Positions 57,035 to 64,000 of a stretch of DNA of 64,000 nucleotides are shown piece by piece. A program made the translations under genes and the position numbers. Below the pieces are notes generated by a model. It was not told where the DNA came from, did no database searches, and was given only the letters and a program-made list of their open reading frames with translations. Source of the DNA: Aestuariibius sp. HNIBRBA575 (GTDB taxonomy: Bacteria > Pseudomonadota > Alphaproteobacteria > Rhodobacterales > Rhodobacteraceae); assembly GCF_040932005.1 (NCBI RefSeq), contig NZ_CP162414.1, forward strand, positions 3,251,501 to 3,315,500, read 5' to 3'. How positions within the stretch are numbered: the stretch's first letter is position 1; each line of letters opens with the position of its first letter.

Positions 57035-57713
57035 AATCGTGCTTGATACTGAAACCACCGGGTTTGAGCCCGAGGACGGCGATCGTATTGTCGAAATTGG
57101 TGCTGTGGAATTGCTGAACCATGTGCCAACGGGTCGGACCTATCATCAATATATCAATCCAGAGCGATCCATGCCCAAAGAGGCGTTTGATGTGCATGGG
57201 CTGGGCGATGAATTTCTGGCGGACAAACCAGTTTTTGCCAAAATTGCGCAGGACTTTATCGATTTTGTCGGGACGGATCTGATGGTGATCCATAACGCGT
57301 CCTTTGACATGAAGTTTCTAAACGCAGAGCTGCGTTGGCTTAATCGTCCACCTTTGCCGGTGGATCAGGCGTTAGACACATTGGCGATTGCGCGACGTCG
57401 TTTTCCTGGCTCCCCTGCATCGCTGGATGCTTTGTGCCGCCGGTTTGGGATCGATAATTCGTCACGTACCTTGCACGGCGCGTTGTTGGATAGTGAAATC
57501 CTGGCCGAAGTGTATCTGGAACTGATCGGGGGGCGTCAGCCTGACTTTGCGCTGTCCAATTCAGGCACGGCAAAGAAAAGCGGTCTGCAATCTGATGATT
57601 GGCGTCCCAAGCCCCGTGAAACGGCGTTGCCGCCACGTCTGACCGAGGACGAAATCGCCGCCCATACTGCCTTTGTTGACAAATTGGGCGACGACGCGCT
57701 TTGGAAGAAGTGA
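57027..57713 (+). CDS. dnaQ: DNA polymerase III epsilon subunit (3'-5' exonuclease)
   Basis: Proofreading subunit; 228 aa. Exonuclease motif I REIVLDTETTGFEP near 2-15, motif II IHNASFDMKFL near 93 and motif III HGALLDSEILAEVY near 152 carry the catalytic Asp/Glu/His residues. The C-terminal tail past 190 probably contacts the polymerase subunit. ATG at 57027 is used; it overlaps coaE by 8 nt. It converges on secB 2 bp away. Confidence 0.94.
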   Translation: MREIVLDTETTGFEPEDGDRIVEIGAVELLNHVPTGRTYHQYINPERSMPKEAFDVHGLGDEFLADKPVFAKIAQDFIDFVGTDLMVIHNASFDMKFLNAELRWLNRPPLPVDQALDTLAIARRRFPGSPASLDALCRRFGIDNSSRTLHGALLDSEILAEVYLELIGGRQPDFALSNSGTAKKSGLQSDDWRPKPRETALPPRLTEDEIAAHTAFVDKLGDDALWKK

Positions 57714-57715
57714 GC

Positions 57716-58228
57716 TTAGGCGTCGGCTTTGCCGTTTGCCTCAGCTTGGGCCTGTGCACGGCGCGCGATTTCGTTGCGATACAGCGCAACAAAATCAATA
57801 GTTTCAAGGTTCAGCGGCGGGAAACCACCGTCGCGGGTCACGTCTGAAACGATGCGGCGCACGAATGGGAACGTAATGCGTGGGCATTCGATCAACAGAT
57901 AGGCGTGCAATTGCGGTGCGGGAACGCCTTCGATTTTGAAAACGCCGGCATATTCCAACTCAAGGATAAACAGCGGATCGCCTTTGTCCTTGGTTTTGGA
58001 TGTGATGTTCAGCTTGGTGATGACTTCGTATTGTTCGTCATCTGTGCCGCGTTTTTTGGCGTCCAGGTTCACGCCGACCTGAATTTCAGGCTGCACTTCG
58101 CCGCTCACGCCTTTTTGGGCCATGATATTTTCAAACGACATGTCGCGCACATATTGTGCCAAAACGCGTTGCGAAATTTGCAAAGGCTGCTGAGCTTCAG
58201 TCGCGCCTGTTTCCGGTGTGTCGGTCAT
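57716..58228 (-). CDS. secB: Protein-export chaperone SecB
   Basis: Tetrameric chaperone that delivers precursors to SecA; 170 aa. ILAQYVRDMSFENIMAQ, the VNLDAKKRGTDDEQYEV strands and APQLHAYLLIECPRITFPF are typical. ATG at 58228 with GGAG in the loop of an inverted repeat (58229-58267). secA is at 5 kb. Tail rich in Ala/Gln. Confidence 0.95.
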   Translation of the reverse strand: MTDTPETGATEAQQPLQISQRVLAQYVRDMSFENIMAQKGVSGEVQPEIQVGVNLDAKKRGTDDEQYEVITKLNITSKTKDKGDPLFILELEYAGVFKIEGVPAPQLHAYLLIECPRITFPFVRRIVSDVTRDGGFPPLNLETIDFVALYRNEIARRAQAQAEANGKADA

Positions 58229-58267
58229 CTAGGAATGCTCCAGTTGAATAATTTGCGCTATTCCTAG
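58229..58267 (-). repeat. 8-bp inverted repeat flanking the secB ribosome site
   Basis: CTAGGAAT at 58229-58236 and ATTCCTAG at 58260-58267 with 23 bp between. The secB GGAG site lies in the loop, and one arm runs from just after it to the start codon. It could shape secB mRNA; no regulator is recognised. Confidence 0.5.
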
Positions 58268-58285
58268 CAGCCTCGTGGCAGGGCC

Positions 58286-58777
58286 TCAATGCCGAGTCCA
58301 GCCCGAGGGGGAATGTGTGGCGCGATTGTTGGGGTCAACTTCGGTAAATTCGCCGTCAATGACGTGATCATCAGGATGTTGGGGGCGATTTGGTCCGGTA
58401 TTTGGCGGTTGACCCATTGTGAAACTCTGAACGTTCACTTTGGACTTAAGCCATTGAAATACACGGGACCGTACACCGGGCACCAACAAAGAAAACCCAA
58501 CGATATCTGTGAAAAACCCCGGTGTCAGCAACAACGCGCCCGAAAACAGGATCATCGCCCCATGCGCCAAAGGTTCCGTAGGATCATTCAGTTGCGAAAA
58601 ACTGCTGCGAAGGCGCGTCATTTCGGCCGCTCCCTGACTGCGCACCAAATGGGACCCCAAAAAAGCCGTCAAAACCACGATTAATAAGGTGGGCCATAAC
58701 CCAATTGCACCGCCAACTTGAATGAATAGGGCGATTTCAATCAGCGGGATCGCGATAAACAAACCTAAAAGCCACAT
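58286..58777 (-). CDS. fxsA: FxsA family membrane protein
   Basis: A 163-aa protein with two or three membrane segments: the N-terminal LLGLFIAIPLIEIALFIQVG, PTLLIVVLTAFLG and LTPGFFTDIVGFSLLVPGVR. FxsA in E. coli interferes with F-plasmid exclusion by T7; its normal role is unclear. The C-terminal tail is polar. ATG at 58777 has GAGG 7 nt upstream. Divergent from the Tim44-like gene. Confidence 0.88.
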   Translation of the reverse strand: MWLLGLFIAIPLIEIALFIQVGGAIGLWPTLLIVVLTAFLGSHLVRSQGAAEMTRLRSSFSQLNDPTEPLAHGAMILFSGALLLTPGFFTDIVGFSLLVPGVRSRVFQWLKSKVNVQSFTMGQPPNTGPNRPQHPDDHVIDGEFTEVDPNNRATHSPSGWTRH

Positions 58778-58880
58778 ATGTGAACCTCACTTGCTGGGTG
58801 TCGAAGGTGGACTTGGCCCACCCCCTCACCTACATAGTAATGTGAATGACAGATTTCCACGTCCGACCAAAGGGTAACAC

Positions 58881-59537
58881 ATGAATTCGCCCATTATTCA
58901 ACTTATCGTCCTTGCTGGCGTTGCCATCTTCTTGATCCTGCGTTTGCGCAGTGTTCTGGGGACGCGGGATGGTTTTGAACAACCACGTGAACGCGCGGAA
59001 CAGCAGCCAAATCCACGCCGTGAATTCGAAGTGATCGAAGGTGGCCCAGATCGCGACATCACAGATCACGTCGAAGAAAACAGTGATGACGCCAAAGCGT
59101 TGGCAGCCATGAAGAAAGCTGAACCTAGTTTTGGGGTCAGCGATTTCATGCAGGGCGCACGCGGGGCCTATGAAATGATCCTAATGGCGTTTGAACGCGG
59201 GGATCTGGGATCAGTAAAAGCGTTTTTGTCCGACGATGTTTATGCCGCGTTTGCTGGTGTTGTAGAACAACGGGAAAAGGATGGCGTCACCATCGAGGCA
59301 ACCTTTATCGGGGTGGCAGATATGGCCATCCAAGAGGTTGAATTCGACGAAGTCACCTCTGAGGGCGAAATCAGCATGCGTTTTGTGGGCGAATTGACGT
59401 CGATTGTACGCGATAATGCCGGTGACGTGATCGAAGGCAGCGACACCGAGATTAAGCGCCAGCGCGATATCTGGACATTTGCACGTAAAATGGGTGCGAA
59501 TGATCCAAACTGGCAATTGGTCGCTACGTCAGAATGA
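58881..59537 (+). CDS. Tim44/TimA-like inner-membrane protein
   Basis: A 218-aa protein with one N-terminal membrane segment (about 6-23), a charged linker and a C-terminal Tim44-like domain (about 85-218; FERGDLGSVKAFLSDDVY, ATFIGVADMAIQEVEFDE). It is the bacterial relative of the mitochondrial Tim44 import factor; its own function is not well defined. ATG at 58881 follows AGGG. It overlaps mltA by 4 nt. Confidence 0.88.
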   Translation: MNSPIIQLIVLAGVAIFLILRLRSVLGTRDGFEQPRERAEQQPNPRREFEVIEGGPDRDITDHVEENSDDAKALAAMKKAEPSFGVSDFMQGARGAYEMILMAFERGDLGSVKAFLSDDVYAAFAGVVEQREKDGVTIEATFIGVADMAIQEVEFDEVTSEGEISMRFVGELTSIVRDNAGDVIEGSDTEIKRQRDIWTFARKMGANDPNWQLVATSE

Positions 59538-60595
59538 TGTTTGGCACGACCCTTGCCGCGCGCATTAAGCGTGCAATGTCAGGGGTCGCGCTGACTGGTT
59601 TTTTGATGTCTGGGGCAGCTATGGCTGAAACAAATGTCCAGTTGATGCGTTTTGACGACCTGTTTGGCTGGGCAGAAGATGACCATCAGGCGGCGTTGGA
59701 CACTTTCCGTATGACCTGTCAGGATTTCGACGATCCCGATTGGAACACCCTGTGCGACATTGCGGCGACGCAACAAAATCCGCGTGACTTCTTTGAGCTG
59801 TTTTTCAAACCTGTTTTGATCAGCGACGGTGAGGCGGGATTGTTCACCGGATATTTCGAACCCGAACTACAAGGCGCGCGACGCCCTGATGAACGGTATC
59901 GTTTCCCGATCTACCGCCTACCGGCCGAAGCGCGATCAGGTCCATGGTTGACCCGTCGCCAAATCGAAGAAACCGGTGCCCTGCAGGGTCGTGGGCTGGA
60001 AATTGCTTGGGTTGATGACTCGGTTGAGGCTTTTTTCCTGCAAATTCAGGGATCTGGGCGTATTCGTATGAATGACGGATCTGTGGTGCGTGTTGGGTAT
60101 GGTGGCAAAAATGGCCGCAATTATTCGTCCGTAGGTGCGGAATTGGTGCGGCGCGGCATTTATGAACCTCACCAAGTGTCCGCTCAGGTGATCCAATCCT
60201 GGGTGCGCAACAATCCCGTGGCGGGTCGCGAATTGCTGTGGGTTAACGATTCCTACGTGTTTTTCCGCGAAGTGAGCGAAGTGCCTGCCGATCGCGGACC
60301 ATTGGGCGCGATGAACAGGTCCATAACCGAAATGCGATCCATCGCCGTTGATCCGGAATACACCCCATTAGGCGCGCCCGTTTGGATCGAAAAGGAAGGC
60401 GCAACACCCCTGCGTCGGTTGATGATCGCCCAAGATACCGGATCAGCCATCAAAGGCGCACAGCGCGCCGACATATTCTATGGAACCGGGGATCAGGCCG
60501 GTCGGCTGGCTGGTCGCATTCGTGATGGCGGACGCATGATCGTGCTGCTGCCAATCCAGAGGGCCTATGCGATGCTGCCAGAGGGGCTGGAATGA
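59534..60595 (+). CDS. mltA: Membrane-bound lytic murein transglycosylase A
   Basis: A 353-aa enzyme that cleaves peptidoglycan glycan chains to anhydromuropeptides. Signal 1-31 (ending GAAMA), FTGYFEPEL, FLQIQGSGRIR and the C-terminal 3D-type segment AQDTGSAIKGAQRADIFYG with catalytic Asp are visible. The gene has no lipobox, so it is likely periplasmic rather than lipid-anchored. Overlaps the upstream and downstream genes by 4 nt each. Confidence 0.93.
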   Translation: MMFGTTLAARIKRAMSGVALTGFLMSGAAMAETNVQLMRFDDLFGWAEDDHQAALDTFRMTCQDFDDPDWNTLCDIAATQQNPRDFFELFFKPVLISDGEAGLFTGYFEPELQGARRPDERYRFPIYRLPAEARSGPWLTRRQIEETGALQGRGLEIAWVDDSVEAFFLQIQGSGRIRMNDGSVVRVGYGGKNGRNYSSVGAELVRRGIYEPHQVSAQVIQSWVRNNPVAGRELLWVNDSYVFFREVSEVPADRGPLGAMNRSITEMRSIAVDPEYTPLGAPVWIEKEGATPLRRLMIAQDTGSAIKGAQRADIFYGTGDQAGRLAGRIRDGGRMIVLLPIQRAYAMLPEGLE

Positions 60596-61182
60596 AAAAG
60601 CCCCGGCATCTAAGCCCGGAGGAACGCGCATTATGGGAAGAAGTGGCCAAACGAACCGAACGGATGGACCGCCCTGCCCCAGCCCTTAAACCCCCGGCCA
60701 AGAAACCAAACCCAACAATCCCCCGCCCCCACGTGACGCCAATGGACCGGACGTTTCGTGTTGGACAGAATGTGGACCATCACCGGGATCATGATCTGGT
60801 CGCTGGGTTGTCACGGCAATTGGCAGCGGCACCGGTCAACATGGATCGCAAAAGCTTTACCCGTCTGAAACGAGGAAAGCTAAAACCCGAAGGCCGGATC
60901 GATTTGCACGGCATGACATTGGCACAGGCGCATCCTGCTTTGATGTCATTTGTTCTGGGTGCGCATCAAAACGGAAAACGGTTGGTTTTGGTGATCACAG
61001 GCAAAGGCAAATCGCGTGACCAAGGCGGCCCGATCCCAACGCGTCTTGGGGTTTTACGCCATCAAGTGCCGCAATGGTTGGCCATGCCGCCGTTGTCACA
61101 GGCAGTTTTGCAAGTAACCGAAGCCCATATCAGCCATGGCGGCCATGGCGCCTATTACGTGTATTTAAAACGTATTCGTTGA
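60592..61182 (+). CDS. Smr-domain protein
   Basis: A 196-aa protein with a basic, Pro/Lys-rich N-terminus and a C-terminal Smr domain (about 100-196; RIDLHGMTLAQAHPAL, VITGKGKS, HGGHGAYYVYLKR). Smr domains act as RNA or DNA nucleases in several systems; the function of this stand-alone family is not settled. It overlaps the mltA stop by 4 nt and is tail-to-tail with the next gene. Confidence 0.86.
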   Translation: MKKPRHLSPEERALWEEVAKRTERMDRPAPALKPPAKKPNPTIPRPHVTPMDRTFRVGQNVDHHRDHDLVAGLSRQLAAAPVNMDRKSFTRLKRGKLKPEGRIDLHGMTLAQAHPALMSFVLGAHQNGKRLVLVITGKGKSRDQGGPIPTRLGVLRHQVPQWLAMPPLSQAVLQVTEAHISHGGHGAYYVYLKRIR

Positions 61183-61184
61183 CG

Positions 61185-62285
61185 TCATTGCGGCTGCAAC
61201 AGGCCGGGTGACAGGATCAATTGGGTGGCGTTTTGCATGGTGATCACGGTGCCCGGCAATAAACCGGACCGCCCTGACCTATCGTCCCTAAATGCCTCAC
61301 TGACCAACGAACCGCGGCTCAGCAATGCGATCAACGCGGGCGACGTTCCCACAGTAAAATGACCCAATGGCCCATCCGTAAAGGCGCTGACATCTACAAC
61401 AGTGACCGGCAATTCGGCCACAGGTTCGGCATCACGAATAGCGCCTAAACGTTCGCGAACCCCAGTCAAACGCGCTGACAATTGCAACGCGCGATCCCGT
61501 TGCGAAACAAAGATGGCAAACGGTTGTGGCAGGTCTTGGATCCGATCCGCCTGTGCGCGAAACAGATCAACCGAGATGTCAGGCGAAATCAAAACCACCC
61601 CAGACAAATGATCATTTGACCAGCCAGGTTGCGTCAATTCGATCTGCCGCAGGGTTTCCATCACCAATAGGGTCCCCATCGAATGGCCAGTCAGAATGAC
61701 ACGATCTGCGCCGCTTTGGGACACTTCGAATAACACCTTTTCCAGCTCATCCCGTGCGGCCAGAACGGAATCCAGATCATGCACATAGCCAAATGGGTTC
61801 ATCGCGCTGGGCCATGAATAATGGACGGCCGTGGCTGGCACTTCAAAGTCATGCATGATCTGCGCCATACGAAAAATACCGTCGGAAAAGCTGTTATTGT
61901 ATCCATGAACGTAGATCATCACTTCGCGTTCACCGGACGGTTGCTGAACCAACGCAGCGTTCAAGGACCTGATAAATTCGGCCCCATTTTCGATCTCGGC
62001 CTGTTGCGTAACCGCAAAATGGCGGCTGGGATCTGTTCGGTTTTGGTTGGTTCTGACGCTGCCTGTACTGCGTTGCGTTGGGATTGAAACCTCAACATCC
62101 AAATACGAAACATGATCGCCCCGCCGGCCTAAAAACTGGCCTAATTCGTTCTGAACCCGGTTCGTCGCCACAAAAATCCGCGTTGTCTGAACCGTTTCAT
62201 CGCCAGTTGAAATGTAAGGAATGATCGACCGGTCGACGCAGGCACCCAGAACGATGACACAAAGCAAAAAGGGGATCAGCCGCAT
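61185..62285 (-). CDS. DUF900 alpha/beta hydrolase lipoprotein
   Basis: A 366-aa predicted lipoprotein (lipobox VLGAC, lipid Cys16) with an alpha/beta hydrolase fold of the DUF900 type. Visible are IFVATNR, EVMIYVHGYNNSF, AVHYSWPS and the nucleophile elbow TGHSMG near 198. Substrate unknown. ATG at 62285 is preferred to TTG at 62294; neither has a clear ribosome site. Confidence 0.82.
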   Translation of the reverse strand: MRLIPFLLCVIVLGACVDRSIIPYISTGDETVQTTRIFVATNRVQNELGQFLGRRGDHVSYLDVEVSIPTQRSTGSVRTNQNRTDPSRHFAVTQQAEIENGAEFIRSLNAALVQQPSGEREVMIYVHGYNNSFSDGIFRMAQIMHDFEVPATAVHYSWPSAMNPFGYVHDLDSVLAARDELEKVLFEVSQSGADRVILTGHSMGTLLVMETLRQIELTQPGWSNDHLSGVVLISPDISVDLFRAQADRIQDLPQPFAIFVSQRDRALQLSARLTGVRERLGAIRDAEPVAELPVTVVDVSAFTDGPLGHFTVGTSPALIALLSRGSLVSEAFRDDRSGRSGLLPGTVITMQNATQLILSPGLLQPQ

Positions 62286-62391
62286 AACATTCAATTCGCT
62301 GTTAATAAAATAGACCGTAGGAAAATGGCCCTAAACCTGTATTGCGCGTCCACCATTGTATTGCAACGAAACCTTGACCGGATGTTTTAGG

Positions 62392-63243
62392 TTAAAAATC
62401 CAGACCCAAATCCAATGTGCGCACAGAATGCGTCAATGCGCCGGATGAAATGTAGTCAACGCCGGTTGCCGCCACTTCTGCGATGCGGTCCAGTTTCATG
62501 TTGCCTGATGCCTCTAGCACCACGCCGCCACGTGTCAGATTTACAGCGTCCTTTAGGGTCGGAGTGTCCATATTATCAAGCAGAATAACATCTGCCCCAC
62601 CAATCGTAAGCGCTTGTTCCAATTGATCAATTGTGTCGACTTCCAGCTCAATTTTCATCATATGAGAGGCCACTGCCTTGGCCGCATTCAGCGCCTGTGA
62701 AATACCGCCTGCGGCTGCGATGTGGTTGTCTTTGATCATGATCGCATCCGACAGATTTTGCCGATGATTATGCCCGCCACCGTGCAGCACGGCCTGTTTT
62801 TCAACGACCCGCAAACCGGGTGTGGTTTTGCGCGTGCAAGTGACCCGTGTGGCTGTGCCTTTGGTTTGGGCGACAAATTTGCTGGTCAATGTCGCGATCC
62901 CAGTGAGCCGACCGGCAAAATTCAGCGCCACACGTTCCGCCGAAAGGATTGATGACGCTTTGCCGCGGATGACCATCAAAACGTCACCCGTTTCACAGGG
63001 CTGGCCGTCGTGAATAACCGGTTCGATATCCAAAGCCGGATCAATCAGGTGAAACGCAATACGCGCGATCTGCATGCCGGAAACGACGCCATTTTCGCGG
63101 GCATTTATCCGGGCCTCATACGTGACATCAGACGGGATAACCGCGCGCGTTGTTACATCGCCATAAGTTCCAAGATCCTCCATCAAGGCCGCCCGAACCA
63201 TGGGTTCGAGGATCAAATCGGGCAATTCATTGAATGCGGTCAT
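62392..63243 (-). CDS. nadC: Nicotinate-nucleotide pyrophosphorylase (carboxylating)
   Basis: Converts quinolinate and PRPP to nicotinate mononucleotide in de novo NAD synthesis; 283 aa. LMEDLGTYGDVTTRAVIP, RKTTPGLRVVEKQAVLHGGG, the segment HRQNLSDAIMIKDNHI and LLDNMD are typical. The start overlaps the nadB stop by 4 nt, a common nadB-nadC pairing. The 97-bp gap downstream shows no terminator I can call. Confidence 0.95.
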   Translation of the reverse strand: MTAFNELPDLILEPMVRAALMEDLGTYGDVTTRAVIPSDVTYEARINARENGVVSGMQIARIAFHLIDPALDIEPVIHDGQPCETGDVLMVIRGKASSILSAERVALNFAGRLTGIATLTSKFVAQTKGTATRVTCTRKTTPGLRVVEKQAVLHGGGHNHRQNLSDAIMIKDNHIAAAGGISQALNAAKAVASHMMKIELEVDTIDQLEQALTIGGADVILLDNMDTPTLKDAVNLTRGGVVLEASGNMKLDRIAEVAATGVDYISSGALTHSVRTLDLGLDF

Positions 63244-64000
63244 GAGGTTTCCTTCATAGCTTTGTCACGTATCGCCAGGGCCTGGGTCAAAGTGATTTTG
63301 GTGCGTTCGGCCTGATTAGGGTCTGTTTCTGGAAAATCTTCGCGCAGATGCCCGCCTCGGCTTTCTTGTCTTTGCAGGGCGGCGGCGGTGATCAATGTTG
63401 CGGTTGCGGTCATATTCAGGAACGTTGCGTTGTCTGACTGACTGGCTTCGATGTCGGCAATATGTCTAAGCGCCGTGGTCAAACCTTTGGCGTTGCGCCG
63501 GACGCCGACATGCGCCGTCATGGTTTCACGCAGCTTTTTTAACGCATCAGCGTCAATCTGATCGCCACCTTTGGTAAATTGCACCTCAATCTCAGGGGCC
63601 GTGGTTTTTGCGACTTTGTCAGCGATGTCAGTCGCGGCATTGCGGGCGTAAACCAATGCTTCTAGCAATCCGTTCGACGCTAGCCTGTTGGCGCCATGCA
63701 AACCGGTCGATGACGCCTCTCCGCAGACCCAGAGATTGCCGAGCGAAGATCGTCCTACGTCGTCCGTATCTACGCCACCCATGTGATAATGCGCGGCGAC
63801 GGCGACGGGAATTGGGTCAGAAACAGGGTCTATTCCGGCCCGATTACAGGTTTCAGCGACAGATGGGAACCGTGTCAAAACATCCGCGCCTAACGCATCC
63901 CGCGTGTCGAGCATGGGCCTGTTCCCGGCTTGGGTTTGGGCAAATATTGCGCGCGCCACCACATCACGAGGAGCCAGTTCCGCGTCAGGATGAACATCCA
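63240..64000 (-). CDS. nadB: L-aspartate oxidase (partial, C-terminal part)
   Basis: Flavoenzyme that makes iminoaspartate for NAD synthesis. The gene leaves the window on the right. The visible part starts in the diagnostic HPDAELAPRDVVARAI segment, then AAHYHMGGVDTD, CGEASSTGLHGANRLASNGLLEA (the FAD C-terminal motif) and the helical C-terminal domain. The frame is open to the edge. It overlaps nadC by 4 nt. Confidence 0.93.
   Translation of the reverse strand, partial: DVHPDAELAPRDVVARAIFAQTQAGNRPMLDTRDALGADVLTRFPSVAETCNRAGIDPVSDPIPVAVAAHYHMGGVDTDDVGRSSLGNLWVCGEASSTGLHGANRLASNGLLEALVYARNAATDIADKVAKTTAPEIEVQFTKGGDQIDADALKKLRETMTAHVGVRRNAKGLTTALRHIADIEASQSDNATFLNMTATATLITAAALQRQESRGGHLREDFPETDPNQAERTKITLTQALAIRDKAMKETS

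Noticed and set aside
1..64000. rRNA, tRNA, CRISPR arrays, IS elements, prophage genes
   Set aside because: Looked for by eye in the intergenic gaps and gene list and none found; short tRNA could be missed without a search program.

Overview
The window reads as a piece of an alphaproteobacterial chromosome, most likely Rhodobacterales (Roseobacter-type). Grounds: gene orders rho-mnmE-mnmG-rsmG-parA-parB and maf-aroE-coaE-dnaQ-secB-fxsA-Tim44-mltA-Smr, rimP-nusA-ylxR-infB, secA next to a parvulin and argJ, short ATGA/GTGA overlaps, Tat and lipoprotein signals, and mid-range GC. Nearly all genes are core housekeeping genes. I see no rRNA, tRNA, IS element, prophage or CRISPR array.

Layout. 0-2.4 kb: end of dnaK, dnaJ, radC. 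2.4-10.6 kb: a PstS-like/OmpA fusion protein and an anchored partner downstream of secA, then (other strand) a periplasmic parvulin, argJ, mutT and a 44-aa ORF. 10.7-16.2 kb: the minus-strand rimP-nusA-ylxR-infB operon, with a terminator-like leader hairpin. 16.2-24.2 kb: a short Tat-exported solute-binding protein, pip, ubiG, a GNAT-MarR-nitrilase-grxC run, comF, an NDUFAF5-like protein, hemH and a 65-aa exported protein. 24.3-35.2 kb: two L,D-transpeptidases, a CAP lipoprotein, an RNA methyltransferase, two overlapping ABC exporters, cca, two Nudix genes, hslO and a membrane protein. 35.3-47.8 kb: argG, an SCP2 protein, msrA, a pfkB kinase, maeB, mutS, grpE-hrcA, rph-rdgB-hemW. 47.8-54.5 kb: parB, parA, rsmG, mnmG, mnmE and rho on the minus strand. 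54.5-55.0 kb: the only long gene-free stretch, the likely replication origin. 55.0-64 kb: maf, aroE, coaE, dnaQ, secB, fxsA, a Tim44-like protein, mltA, Smr, a lipoprotein hydrolase, nadC and part of nadB.

The centrepiece is a chromosome replication and segregation locus. Genes diverge from 54.5-55.0 kb: rho to parB run left and maf to dnaQ run right. The gap between holds DnaA-box-like sites, A/T-rich tracts, hairpins and a 14-bp palindrome. Two perfect 16-bp parS sites lie 3 and 5 kb to the left, one over the mnmG start codon and one inside the rsmG coding sequence. parA and parB follow. This side is visibly more A/T-rich than the rest of the window.

No clearly new multi-gene system stands out. 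The least explained items are the PstS-like/OmpA fusion with its partner, the half-length solute-binding protein, the NDUFAF5-like protein with an eroded SAM motif, and two small ORFs.
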